A stretch of 43,581 nucleotides of DNA from Comamonas phosphati (lineage in GTDB: Bacteria > Pseudomonadota > Gammaproteobacteria > Burkholderiales > Burkholderiaceae_C), in the NCBI RefSeq assembly GCF_014637085.1, contig NZ_BMEU01000031.1, forward strand, positions 1-43,581. The letters are read 5' to 3'. Positions within the stretch are counted from its first letter, which is position 1. Each line of letters starts with the position of its first letter. The position numbers and the translations under genes are program-made. The notes beneath the pieces were generated by a model, which ran no database searches, was not told the origin of the DNA, and was given only the letters and a program-made list of their open reading frames with translations. This document shows positions 9,187 through 16,878 of this stretch, piece after piece.

Positions 9187-10317
9187 ATGCGCGTGCTGCA
9201 TATTTCCACGCTGTATGCCCAGCCCCAGGATGCCCTGCCCACCCAGCCGCCGCTGACCGGTTTTTACTGGGTGTCCTGCACGCACTCGGAGCTGGAGACC
9301 CAGCTGCCGCAGATCCAGGCGATGCTCAACCAGGTCTGCGGCTACCCGCTGGTGGACCTGCACGTCTCGGACCTGCTCAACCCGCAGCTGCCGTCCAACT
9401 ACGACTACACCTCGGCCTATGACGTGGTGGTGTTCCGCCGCCTGGCCGACACCCATCTGCCGCAGCTGCCCACAGCACCGCCCGCCGCCCAGGCATCCCA
9501 CCGCTCCGCGCACACCGCGGCCAGCGGCGACAGCCCGGTGCTGCAGCGCGTGGAAACCCGGCCCATAGGCTTTGCCCTCTACGACCAGCTGCTGCTGTCC
9601 GTGCACCCGGAGGAATGCCTGCTGCGCAGCGCCTACTGGCAAAAGCTGCTGACCGCCCCATCGGCCTCGGACACCCGCCCCGTCGCGGTCAAGCTGCCCA
9701 CCGAGCCGGCCGATCTGATGCTGCGCATGGTCAACGCCATGGTGGACGGCTATCTGGACCTGCGCCGCTCGCTCACGCGCCAGATCGACCACTGGCAGCT
9801 GGCCCTGCTCAAACCCAACACACGCTTTACCAACTGGGCCAGCGTGCTCGACGTGCGCCTCGCGCTGCACCAGCTCGACGAAATCTGCGAAGACCAGCGC
9901 GCCGCCATCCAGGACTGGACCGAAGCCCTGGAAGGCTGGCCGCCCGAATCCACGCCCGTCCGTCAGCGCGAGCGCGAACTGCTCACCGTGCGCTCGCGCG
10001 ACGTGCTGGAGCACATAGAGCGCGTCACCCACCATATCCGCCGCATGGAACAAAGTGCGGAGGCCGCGGTGCAGATGCACTTCTCGGCGCAGAGCAACCG
10101 CGCCAACGACATCATGCGCACGCTGACCACGGTGACGGCCATCTTCCTGCCGCTGAACCTGATCGCCGCCGTCTTCGGCATGAACTTTGAGTTCATTCCG
10201 TTCGTGCACAAAAAGGACGGTTTCATCTGGGCCATGGCGTCCATGGTCGTGATCACCCTGGTGCTGGTCGGCTATTTCTGGCGCCGGCGCTATCTGGAAA
10301 GTGAAGAGCAGCCATAA
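9187..10317 (+). CDS. CorA-family divalent-cation (Mg2+) transporter
   Basis: A 376-residue inner-membrane transporter of the CorA type. A long soluble N-terminal domain ends in a helical region. Two C-terminal membrane helices follow (TVTAIFLPLNLIAAVF and FIWAMASMVVITLVLVGYF), with the family signature GMN at about residues 331-333 (VFGMNFEFIP) between them. Magnesium, cobalt or zinc are the usual substrates; which one applies here is not decided by the sequence. The frame is open 37 codons upstream, but MRVLHISTLYAQ is the natural start. A low-complexity insertion rich in Ala, Ser and Thr (about residues 95-120) interrupts the soluble domain. The gene stands alone. Confidence 0.88.
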   Translation: MRVLHISTLYAQPQDALPTQPPLTGFYWVSCTHSELETQLPQIQAMLNQVCGYPLVDLHVSDLLNPQLPSNYDYTSAYDVVVFRRLADTHLPQLPTAPPAAQASHRSAHTAASGDSPVLQRVETRPIGFALYDQLLLSVHPEECLLRSAYWQKLLTAPSASDTRPVAVKLPTEPADLMLRMVNAMVDGYLDLRRSLTRQIDHWQLALLKPNTRFTNWASVLDVRLALHQLDEICEDQRAAIQDWTEALEGWPPESTPVRQRERELLTVRSRDVLEHIERVTHHIRRMEQSAEAAVQMHFSAQSNRANDIMRTLTTVTAIFLPLNLIAAVFGMNFEFIPFVHKKDGFIWAMASMVVITLVLVGYFWRRRYLESEEQP

Positions 10318-10425
10318 ACAGCGGTCGACTCCCGTCCATACGTCATCGATAGCTATAATTTCAATAGCATCAGGCATCAACCCTCAGGGCAATCGCTTCG
10401 CACCCAAGCTCCTGTGCGGAGCGAT

Positions 10426-11118
10426 TCAACCCAGGTGCTTGGCGAAAAAGGCCTGCGTGCGTTCGCTGGCCAGATGGGCCGCGGCCTCGTCGTGGGCGGG
10501 TCGCTGATCGCAATTGAAGCCATGGTCGGCGTCATAGAGAAAGACCTGCGCCTTGGGCTGGGCCTTCTGGAAGGCCTCCACCGACGCCACCGAAATGTGG
10601 CGATCCTTGCGGCCGAAGTGCGCCATCACCGGACACCAGGCCTGGCGGCTGGCCTCGATTTCGCTGGTCATGCCGCCGCCGTAATAGCACACGGCCGCCG
10701 ACAGGCCGGGCAGCTCGCAGGCCGAGCGCCAGCTCCACAGGCCGCCCCAGCAAAAGCCCACGATGCCGACCTTGCCGCCGGGCACCCGCTCGGACGCATA
10801 GGCCACAGCGGCCTCGATATCGACCTGCGCGCCCGGCGGAGGCAGCTTTTCCACCGCCGTCTTGAGTGCCATGCCTTCCTTCAGATCCGCTTCGCCATAG
10901 CCCAGGTCCACACCGGGCCTGACCCGGTTAAACAGCGCCGGCGCAATGGCCACATAGCCCAGGGCCGCGTAGCGCTCGGCCACCGAACGGATATGGGCGT
11001 TGACGCCGAAAATCTCCTGCAGCACCACGATGGCGCCACGCGGCTTGCCTTCGGGCATGACCACCCAGGCGGAGGTCTTCATGCCATCCACGGCCGTCAG
11101 TTCTACAAAGCTACCCAT
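10426..11118 (-). CDS. Dienelactone hydrolase family protein
   Basis: A 230-residue alpha/beta hydrolase related to carboxymethylenebutenolidase, which opens dienelactone in chloroaromatic catabolism. The nucleophile is Cys in GFCWGG, as in true dienelactone hydrolases; the acid is Asp in FGRKDRHI and the His is in YDADHGFNCD. VVLQEIFGVNAHIRSVAERY is the usual N-terminal family signature. The start at 11118 has AGGAG seven bases before it. It is not in a catabolic cluster, so the natural substrate is uncertain. It is divergent from the decayed SDR gene. Confidence 0.88.
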   Translation of the reverse strand: MGSFVELTAVDGMKTSAWVVMPEGKPRGAIVVLQEIFGVNAHIRSVAERYAALGYVAIAPALFNRVRPGVDLGYGEADLKEGMALKTAVEKLPPPGAQVDIEAAVAYASERVPGGKVGIVGFCWGGLWSWRSACELPGLSAAVCYYGGGMTSEIEASRQAWCPVMAHFGRKDRHISVASVEAFQKAQPKAQVFLYDADHGFNCDQRPAHDEAAAHLASERTQAFFAKHLG

Positions 11119-11238
11119 TGCCCAGCTCCTTTTGTTGTACAAAGACTGCTGCCCGCATGGCCTGCAGCCAGCGCAATGCTGTCATAGTGCGGATGCCGCC
11201 AAGGCCGGCAGTCGGGCCATTTTTTCACAGGAGAGTGC

Positions 11239-11418
11239 ATGGAGCGCAAAGTAGCCCTCATCACGGAAGGCAGCCGCGGCATAGGCCGCGTCCTCTGCGC
11301 ACGCGAAGCCGTGCTGCGCATGGGCGCGGCCCGCGGCGGGGCCATCGTCTGGCTGATGTCGGGCGGCTCGCGGGACACCACAGGCAGCCCGATCGATATT
11401 TCCGGAGGCAATCCGTAA
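11239..11418 (+). pseudogene. Short-chain dehydrogenase/reductase remnant with a large internal deletion
   Basis: A 59-codon reading frame with a strong AGGAG site. Its start, MERKVALITEGSRGIGR, is the N-terminal Rossmann strand and glycine turn of SDR enzymes. Its end, AIVWLMSGGSRDTTGSPIDI followed by SGGNP, is the C-terminal SDR signature (normally ...YTTGxxIDVSGG). About 190 codons that would carry the catalytic Ser-Tyr-Lys are missing, and the first glycine of the TGxxxGxG turn is Glu. It therefore cannot be an active enzyme. The stop TAA overlaps the ATG of the next gene (TAATG), and the GGAGG in its last codons is the ribosome binding site for that gene, which may explain why the stub has been kept. 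Confidence 0.75.
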
Positions 11419-12065
11419 TGGACCTCAAGCCGCTGATCACCCTGGTCGCCATCATCAACCCGCTGGCCATCATCCCGTTCTTCATCCACTACACGGAAGG
11501 GTTCAGCCAGCAGCAGCGGCGCCAGACCGTGCGCACGGCCGCCCTGGCCGCCTTCTGCGTGATCGCCGTCTGCGCGCTGCTGGGCCTGCAGATCCTGCAG
11601 TTCTTCAATATCTCGCTGCAGAGCTTCCAGGTCGGCGGCGGCCTGCTGCTGCTGATCGGCGCCATGAACATGCTGAGCGCGCGCCCGGCCGAGGAACGGC
11701 AGGCCAATCCCACGCTCCAGGCCGGCGCGGAAAAGGCCGCCGAAGGCAACAGCATTGCCGTGGTGCCGCTGACCATTCCGCTGCTGACGGGACCGGCCGC
11801 CATGTCCACCGTGGTGATCTATGCCGACCAGGCCCGCACCATCTGGCAGCATCTGGCCCTGCTCGGCTACGGCGTGGTCGTGGCCATCGCCATCATGGTC
11901 TGCTTTTCGCTGGCCGACCCCATTGCCCGCGTACTGGGCAAGACCGGCATCAACGTGATGACGCGCCTCATGGGCCTGATCCTGGCCGCCCTGGCCATCG
12001 AGGTGATGACAGGCGGACTGATCAAGATCTTCCCCATCCTGGCTTCGCCCGCCATTCATCCCTGA
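11418..12065 (+). CDS. MarC-family integral membrane protein
   Basis: A 215-residue polytopic membrane protein with about six helices, starting MDLKPLITLVAIINPLAIIP. The NPLAIIPFF and PLTIPLLTGPAAMS stretches are the repeated signature of the MarC/YhgN family. MarC was once linked to multiple antibiotic resistance but its role is not established. The ATG overlaps the stop codon of the SDR remnant by one base and has GGAGG nine bases before it. Translation is therefore probably coupled to the remnant. Confidence 0.88.
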   Translation: MDLKPLITLVAIINPLAIIPFFIHYTEGFSQQQRRQTVRTAALAAFCVIAVCALLGLQILQFFNISLQSFQVGGGLLLLIGAMNMLSARPAEERQANPTLQAGAEKAAEGNSIAVVPLTIPLLTGPAAMSTVVIYADQARTIWQHLALLGYGVVVAIAIMVCFSLADPIARVLGKTGINVMTRLMGLILAALAIEVMTGGLIKIFPILASPAIHP

Positions 12066-12077
12066 CGGGACGGGCCC

Positions 12078-12581
12078 TCAGGCCGCAAGCTGTGGTTCGG
12101 CCCGCCCGGCGCTGTCGCCGCAGACGCCACCGCATCCGGTGATCAGCTGCTCGGGCAATTCCTGGGGGGCCAGCAACTGGCCCGTGACGGGATCGAAGCC
12201 CACGCGCCGCAGATGCAGGGCCAGGGCCGCATCCATGTTTTGCGCATGATGGCTGAACCATGGTCCCAGCTCCGCGGCCATGCCGCGGATGACGGCCAGG
12301 TCGCCCTGCGCGCCCTTGACCGCGCCTTCGCTCATGACGGCCAGCACCACCTTGTGCTGCTGGCTGTGGCAATTGCCCGTGGCAAAGCGCGTGGCGCGCA
12401 TCCAGCGGTCTTCCTGGCCGAAATGCTGCCGGGTGTGCGCAATCAGTTCATCCCACAGAGCGCACAGCTGAGCGTCTGCAGCCTCTTGCACCCTGGCCAG
12501 CAGGGCCACGAATTCCTCGTGCACGGCATCCATGGCCGGGAGGTCCAGAACCAGGGCGGGGGTCCATTGCAAGCTTGCCAT
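12078..12581 (-). CDS. Hemerythrin-domain protein (bacteriohemerythrin)
   Basis: A 167-residue protein with the di-iron ligand pattern of hemerythrins: His21 (DAVHEEF), His53 and Glu57 (HFGQE), His72 and His76 (HSQQH), and His112 with Asp117 (HAQNMD). It starts LQWTPALVLDLPAMDAVHEE, the usual bacteriohemerythrin opening. These proteins bind O2 reversibly and may store, deliver or sense it. A C-terminal extension of about 35 residues contains Cys150 and Cys154 (TGCGGVCG), not part of the four-helix core. The gene is convergent with marC and downstream of the tRNA terminator. Confidence 0.88.
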   Translation of the reverse strand: MASLQWTPALVLDLPAMDAVHEEFVALLARVQEAADAQLCALWDELIAHTRQHFGQEDRWMRATRFATGNCHSQQHKVVLAVMSEGAVKGAQGDLAVIRGMAAELGPWFSHHAQNMDAALALHLRRVGFDPVTGQLLAPQELPEQLITGCGGVCGDSAGRAEPQLAA

Positions 12582-12673
12582 TGCACTTCCTTTGCGGTGA
12601 CTTCAAGAAGCCGCAGCTTAGAAAGCCGGCGCCCAAAGCCCCTTGATGCAGGTCAGCGAACGCAGGGAAGCGC

Positions 12674-12711
12674 AAAAACAAAAAAGCCTTCTGACATCCG
12701 TCAGAAGGCTT
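12674..12711 (-). terminator. Intrinsic terminator of the tRNA-Pro gene
   Basis: On the minus strand, AAGCCTTCTGA and TCAGAAGGCTT form an 11-bp perfect stem with a 6-nt loop, followed by TTTTGTTTTT. It begins seven bases beyond the encoded CCA end of the tRNA. Confidence 0.92.
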
Positions 12712-12717
12712 GCTGTA

Positions 12718-12794
12718 TGGTCGGCGTGGCGGGATTCGAACTCGCGACCCCTTGCACCCCATGCAAGTGCGCTACCAGGCTGCGCTACACGCCG
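12718..12794 (-). tRNA. tRNA-Pro (anticodon GGG), CCA encoded
   Basis: The minus strand folds as a 77-nt tRNA. The acceptor CGGCGTG pairs with CACGCCG, followed by discriminator A and CCA. The D stem is GCGC/GCGC, and the anticodon stem CTTGC/GCAAG surrounds loop ATGGGGT with GGG at positions 34-36. The T arm is GCGAG-TTCGAAT-CCCGC. It reads proline codons CCC and CCU. The fourth T-stem pair is A52-C62, a mismatch, whereas the other stems are perfect. A terminator follows. Confidence 0.95.
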
Positions 12795-12886
12795 AAGCCG
12801 CCGATTATAGCGCCATCTGCAACCGGTTTTGGGCAAACCGCCATTTACCGCAAAAAATCATGCAGGACGACTGGCACCGACCCGCA

Positions 12887-13552
12887 TCAATGGCCCAGCC
12901 CCTGCAGCCAGCGGTTCATCTGGGCCAGGGCTTCGTCGGTGGCCGCTGCCAGGGCCTTGGCGCCGCCTGCCGCATCCGCAGTGGCGGCAGGCACCTGGGC
13001 GGTGAAAATCTGCTGCCCCAGCAGAATGTTGCCGACACGCGTCTGCGCGCCGATCAGGCTGGCCCGCAGCTGCACCACGCCTTTGCTGGAGGCGGCCGAG
13101 TCGAACACCTGGCTGAACTCCTCCACATCGACCCGCAGCGTGGCCACGGGCAGGTTCTGACTGGGCAGGCTGACGCTGTCCTGGCTGCCCAGCAGCGCCC
13201 TCTGGCTGCCCAGCCGTACGCGCAGCCGCTGCTGCACCAGTTGGGCCGGAGGCTGGCTCCAGCGGGCGTTCTGGTAGGGGCGCAGCTCCTGGCCGTTGGC
13301 ATAGGCCAGGCGGTAGTACATGGACGACAGGCCCTCGGGCAGGCCCGGCGACTGCACGTCGGCCAGCACCAGCGGCGGCAGCTGCACCGCGGCCTGGGTC
13401 ACCGGCGCGGCCTCCACCAGGCCCAGGTCGTATCGCGTGAACCGGGCCGGCGGGCTGGGCAGGGCCGAACATCCGGCCAGCGCCAGCAGCAGGGCCGTCA
13501 GAGCCAGGGGGCGGCGGCCCCCGGCATTCAAGCGTATGCGTTGCATGAGCAT
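12887..13552 (-). CDS. ABC-type transport auxiliary lipoprotein (PqiC-like)
   Basis: The 221-residue product has a type II signal peptide with the lipobox LALAGC at residues 23-28, Cys28 being the lipidated residue. The following domain resembles the auxiliary lipoproteins that accompany MCE transporters (ABC_trans_aux/PqiC family), with RYDLGLVE, YRLAYANGQELRPYQNARW and the C-terminal AATDEALAQMNRWL. It probably sits on the inner face of the outer membrane and receives or passes lipid from the MCE protein. The start at 13552 has AAGGA six bases upstream; an in-frame ATG two codons later is possible. It is the last gene of the MCE operon. Confidence 0.85.
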   Translation of the reverse strand: MLMQRIRLNAGGRRPLALTALLLALAGCSALPSPPARFTRYDLGLVEAAPVTQAAVQLPPLVLADVQSPGLPEGLSSMYYRLAYANGQELRPYQNARWSQPPAQLVQQRLRVRLGSQRALLGSQDSVSLPSQNLPVATLRVDVEEFSQVFDSAASSKGVVQLRASLIGAQTRVGNILLGQQIFTAQVPAATADAAGGAKALAAATDEALAQMNRWLQGLGH

Positions 13553-13574
13553 GCGTCTTCCTTGTAGGTAGGGG

Positions 13575-14525
13575 TTAGCGGGCGCCGGGCGCCACGAAGC
13601 CGGGCTCTCCGGGGCCGGGCATGCCGGCGCCCGGGCCGTAGATGACGGCCTGCGGGTTGTCGCTGAAGCGGCTGGCGGCACCGCCCATCTGGCGGGCCGC
13701 GCGCGAAACGTCGTCGGCCGCCCGGTTGGCGCGCGGCACGGTGCTGCGGCCCAGCGATTCGGCGGCCACGGCCAGTGCCTGCGTGCCCTGCGAAACGCGG
13801 GCCAGCGGGCCGTCGGGCGCATTGACCTGACGCACCGTCGTCTGCAGCTCGCCGGCCACGCCGGTGGCCGCGTTGCCGGCCCTGGTCAGCGCCTGCATCG
13901 TCTGCTGGGCGTCGGTGGCGAGCTGCGGCAGCTGCTTGGCCGTCTTGTCCAGGGAAGCGGACAGCTGCTGCACACCGGCCGCGGCAGCGCCTATGTTGTC
14001 CAGTGCCTGGCTCAAGCGGCGCTGGTTGTCGTCGTCGAGCATGGTCACGATGCGGCGCGAGATCTCGTCCACACGCTCCAGCAGCACCGGCCCCTGATCG
14101 GCCAGGATGTTGAGCGGCGAGGACTTCATGGGCAGGCGCGGCAGCCCGCTGGGCCCGGGCTTGGGCGCTTCCAGGGCCTTGCTGTCGTCGTCGAGCTGGA
14201 TGTGGGCCAGGCCCGTCACGCCCTGGTAGCCCAGCATGGCGTAGGTCGCGGGGGTAATCGGCGTACCCTCATCCACCGCGATGCGGATCAGCACATTGCC
14301 CGGCGTCTGCGGATCGAAGCCTATGCGCACCACCCGCCCCACGGGAACGCCCTTGTAGCGCACCGTGGCCTGGGATTGCAAGCCGCTGACACCGTCCTTG
14401 GTGGACATTTCGTAGAACAGATACTGGCGGTTGTCGCGCGTCAGCCAGACCGCCAGGCCGGCCAGCAGGGCCGCCACCACCAGCACGAAAATGCCGGCAG
14501 CCAGGGCATGGGACTTGTTTTCCAT
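13575..14525 (-). CDS. MCE (MlaD-like) domain protein
   Basis: A 316-residue periplasmic protein anchored by one N-terminal helix (about residues 9-28). The MCE domain follows at about residues 38-120, with the conserved start YEMSTKDGVSGLQSQATVRY and GVPVGRVVRIGFDP, then VTGLAHIQLDD. After it comes a long helical region (about 130-290) that could form the tunnel-like extension of such proteins, and a Gly/Pro-rich tail. MCE proteins carry lipids between the membranes. Its ATG overlaps the stop of the ATPase gene (TGATG), showing translational coupling. Confidence 0.92.
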   Translation of the reverse strand: MENKSHALAAGIFVLVVAALLAGLAVWLTRDNRQYLFYEMSTKDGVSGLQSQATVRYKGVPVGRVVRIGFDPQTPGNVLIRIAVDEGTPITPATYAMLGYQGVTGLAHIQLDDDSKALEAPKPGPSGLPRLPMKSSPLNILADQGPVLLERVDEISRRIVTMLDDDNQRRLSQALDNIGAAAAGVQQLSASLDKTAKQLPQLATDAQQTMQALTRAGNAATGVAGELQTTVRQVNAPDGPLARVSQGTQALAVAAESLGRSTVPRANRAADDVSRAARQMGGAASRFSDNPQAVIYGPGAGMPGPGEPGFVAPGAR

Positions 14526-15385
14526 CAGCTTTCCTCTGCGGCCTGGCCGCCTTGCACCGGGGTCATGGCTCTGCGGCCGCGTTCGCCCTGGAAAAAGTGT
14601 TCGATGAATGGATGCTTGGCCTGGGCGACATCGCGCGGCGCCCCCGTCACCAGCACCTTCTTCTCGGCCAGCACGGCCACGCGTGTGGACAGCGCGAACA
14701 AGGTATCCAGGTCGTGGGTGACCATGATCACGGTCAGGCCCAGCTCGCCATGGACTTCGCGCAGCAGATCGCAGAATTCGTCCGACCCCTGTGGGTCCAG
14801 CCCGGCCGTGGGCTCGTCCAGCAGCAGCAGCGGCGGGTCCATGACGAGCGAACGCGCCAGCGCCACACGCTTGATCATGCCACCCGACAGGTCGGCAGGC
14901 ATGCGCGTCGCATGCTCGGGCTTGAGCCCCGCCATCTGCAGCTTGACCATGGCGGCGTCGCGCACCACGGAGTCGGGCAGCGTCCCCTGCTCGCGCAGCG
15001 CAAAGGCGATGTTGTCCAGCACGTTGAAGGCTGAATACAGCGCCCCCTGCTGGAACAGCATGCCCACCCGGCTTGCCGCCAATTCCCCGTTGATGGCTTC
15101 ACGCGAAGGGCGGCCGCTGATGCTCACCGTGCCGCGCGACGGCGAAAGCAGGCCCAGAATCTGGCGCAGCAGCACGGTCTTGCCCGTGCCCGAGCCGCCG
15201 ACCAGCGTGAGGATCTCGCCCGGATACACGTCCAGGTTCAGATCCTGGTGCACGGCAAACCGCGACTCGCCCGCGCCGAACTCGGTCCACAGGTCCGTGG
15301 CCTGCACCAGGGGCCTGGCATCCGGCGGCGGCTGGTAGCCGCCCACCCCGCCATCGATCAGCCGGTTCTGCACATTCGCCGTCAT
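14525..15385 (-). CDS. MCE transporter ATPase (MlaF-like ABC subunit)
   Basis: A 286-residue cytoplasmic ABC ATPase that would power lipid transport with the adjacent permease. It has the Walker A motif GGSGTGKT (about residues 63-70), Q-loop MLFQQGALYS, the modified signature LSGGMIKRVALAR seen in MlaF-type ATPases, Walker B LLLLDEPTAGLD and the switch VTHD. The ATG at 15385 is chosen over a TTG two codons upstream. A repeat (copy A3) separates it from the permease gene, while the MCE gene follows with overlapping codons. Confidence 0.93.
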   Translation of the reverse strand: MTANVQNRLIDGGVGGYQPPPDARPLVQATDLWTEFGAGESRFAVHQDLNLDVYPGEILTLVGGSGTGKTVLLRQILGLLSPSRGTVSISGRPSREAINGELAASRVGMLFQQGALYSAFNVLDNIAFALREQGTLPDSVVRDAAMVKLQMAGLKPEHATRMPADLSGGMIKRVALARSLVMDPPLLLLDEPTAGLDPQGSDEFCDLLREVHGELGLTVIMVTHDLDTLFALSTRVAVLAEKKVLVTGAPRDVAQAKHPFIEHFFQGERGRRAMTPVQGGQAAEES

Positions 15386-15426
15386 CAGCAAAGCCCCCGA
15401 CCTTTAAAACCGGCGCGCCCCAACCA

Positions 15427-15503
15427 AGAGACGGCGAGCAAGAGCCGCCTCGCAGCGAGGCTGTCCTCCCCCTTGGGGGAAGGCGCGAAGCGCCTCAGGG
15501 GGT
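15427..15503 (+). repeat. Family A structured repeat, copy A3
   Basis: GCGAGCAAGAGCCGCCTCGC, GCGAGG, CCCCCTTGGGGGAA, the perfect hairpin GGCGC-GAA-GCGCC and CTCAGGGGGT in family order. It lies between the permease and ATPase genes of the MCE operon and begins, in the sense of transcription, 11 bases after the permease stop codon. Confidence 0.85.
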
Positions 15504-15514
15504 ATCCATTCATC

Positions 15515-16642
15515 CTAAAACCCCACATTCCTGAACAAAATGGCGAAGATCGCGTCCACGATGATGACCATGGTGATGGACGACACCACCGACGCCGTCG
15601 TGCCCTGGCCCAGGCTCTGGGTGTTGGGCTCCACATGCAGCCCCCAGTGGCAGCCGATCAGTGCGATCAACACGCCGAACACTATGGACTTGCCCATGGC
15701 CAGGCCCAGGTTCGCCACCTTGATGGCGGACGGCAGGGTCTGGGCGAAATAGGACGGGGTGATGCCCATGGTCAGGTCGGCGGCCAGCATGCCGCCGGCC
15801 AGGGCCGCCAGCGTGGTCCACAGCGCCACCAGCGGCATGGAAACGGCCAGTGCCAGCGCCCTGGGCAGCACCAGCCTGAACCCCTTGGAGATGCCCATGA
15901 CCTGCATGGCGTCCAGCTCCTCCGTCACGCGCATCACGCCGATCTGGGCCGTGATGGCCGAGCCGCTGCGGCCTGCCACCAGGATGGCGCCCAGCAGCGG
16001 GCCCAGCTCGCGGATCAGCGAGATGCCCAGAATATTGACGATGAAGGATTCCGCGCCGAACTGGCGCAGCTGCAGCGCCATCAGATAGGCCAGGACCACG
16101 CCGATCAGAAAACCCACCAGCGCCGTGATCGGCAGCGCCGTTGCGCCCGTGGCATACAGATGGCCCGAAATATCGCGCCACGGCCCCCGCCGGGGGTTGC
16201 GCAGCAGGCGAAGAGTATCGAGCAGCAGCTGGCCTATGAGCTGTATCAGGCTGCGGGAATGCTTGCAGGCATTGAGCACCAGGCAGCCCAGGGCATCGAT
16301 CTGCTGCATCACACCATGCGGCTGGGGCTGGGGCGGCGGCACGTCGCTGAAGCGGGCCACCCGCTCCAGCATGGTGCGCTGGGCCGGCAGCACCTGCAAC
16401 TGAGCGGGCCAGCGCCTGCCCCAATGCGTCCACAGCAGCTGGGCCCCCACATGGTCCAGCCATTGCAGGCCCTGCAGGTCCCAGCCAACGCCGGCAGGCA
16501 CCGCCGCCAGCTGCGCGTGCAGGCCGCGCCAGGCCTGGCGCTCCCCCAGCCCGGCGGCGTTCCAGCCACCCTGTGGCGTTGCCCACTGCCCGCCGTCGCG
16601 CGCCAGGACCGGGCATCGAGGTAATTGGTCTGAGCTAGTCAA
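15515..16642 (-). CDS. MCE transporter permease (MlaE-like) with N-terminal STAS-like domain
   Basis: Inner-membrane permease of a lipid ABC transporter. The C-terminal two thirds match MlaE: LIGQLLLDTLRLL, GATALPITALVGFLIG, LRQFGAESFIVNILGIS, the conserved RELGPLLGAILVAGRSGSAI and ELDAMQVMGIS, then closing helices ending FAILFRNVGF. The first about 110 residues look like a divergent STAS domain (LQGLQWLDHVGAQLLWTHWG), the role filled by separate MlaB in E. coli. The start is uncertain: TTG at 16642 has AAGGA at a good distance (375 residues), while a GTG at 16699 would give 394. It is the first gene of the operon. Confidence 0.88.
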   Translation of the reverse strand: MTSSDQLPRCPVLARDGGQWATPQGGWNAAGLGERQAWRGLHAQLAAVPAGVGWDLQGLQWLDHVGAQLLWTHWGRRWPAQLQVLPAQRTMLERVARFSDVPPPQPQPHGVMQQIDALGCLVLNACKHSRSLIQLIGQLLLDTLRLLRNPRRGPWRDISGHLYATGATALPITALVGFLIGVVLAYLMALQLRQFGAESFIVNILGISLIRELGPLLGAILVAGRSGSAITAQIGVMRVTEELDAMQVMGISKGFRLVLPRALALAVSMPLVALWTTLAALAGGMLAADLTMGITPSYFAQTLPSAIKVANLGLAMGKSIVFGVLIALIGCHWGLHVEPNTQSLGQGTTASVVSSITMVIIVDAIFAILFRNVGF

Positions 16643-16794
16643 AGAGTCACATCCTTGAACAAACAAGCGGCAGGATAACGCGGCCCGCAGGCACAGCACA
16701 GGCGCACGGCAGGCAGACGGCGCAGGCCCGCGCCTCGATGCAGAAAATCGAACACCCGTGAATTTAAATCAAAGACGGCTGCTTCGCCAAAAAA

Positions 16795-16820
16795 TCAAGC
16801 GCCGCAAGCTATCAAAACAG
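16795..16820 (-). repeat. Family B intergenic repeat fragment, copy B2
   Basis: Read on the minus strand: TGTTTTGATAGCTTGCGGCG followed by CTTGATTTTTT, the same TTTTGATAGCT...GCGCTTG arrangement as the other B copies. It lies upstream of the GMC oxidoreductase gene. Confidence 0.5.
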
Positions 16821-16878
16821 GAGTTAACCACACTTTCCCTATCGACAGAAGCCGGGTGCTCGGCACAATTTTTGTTTC

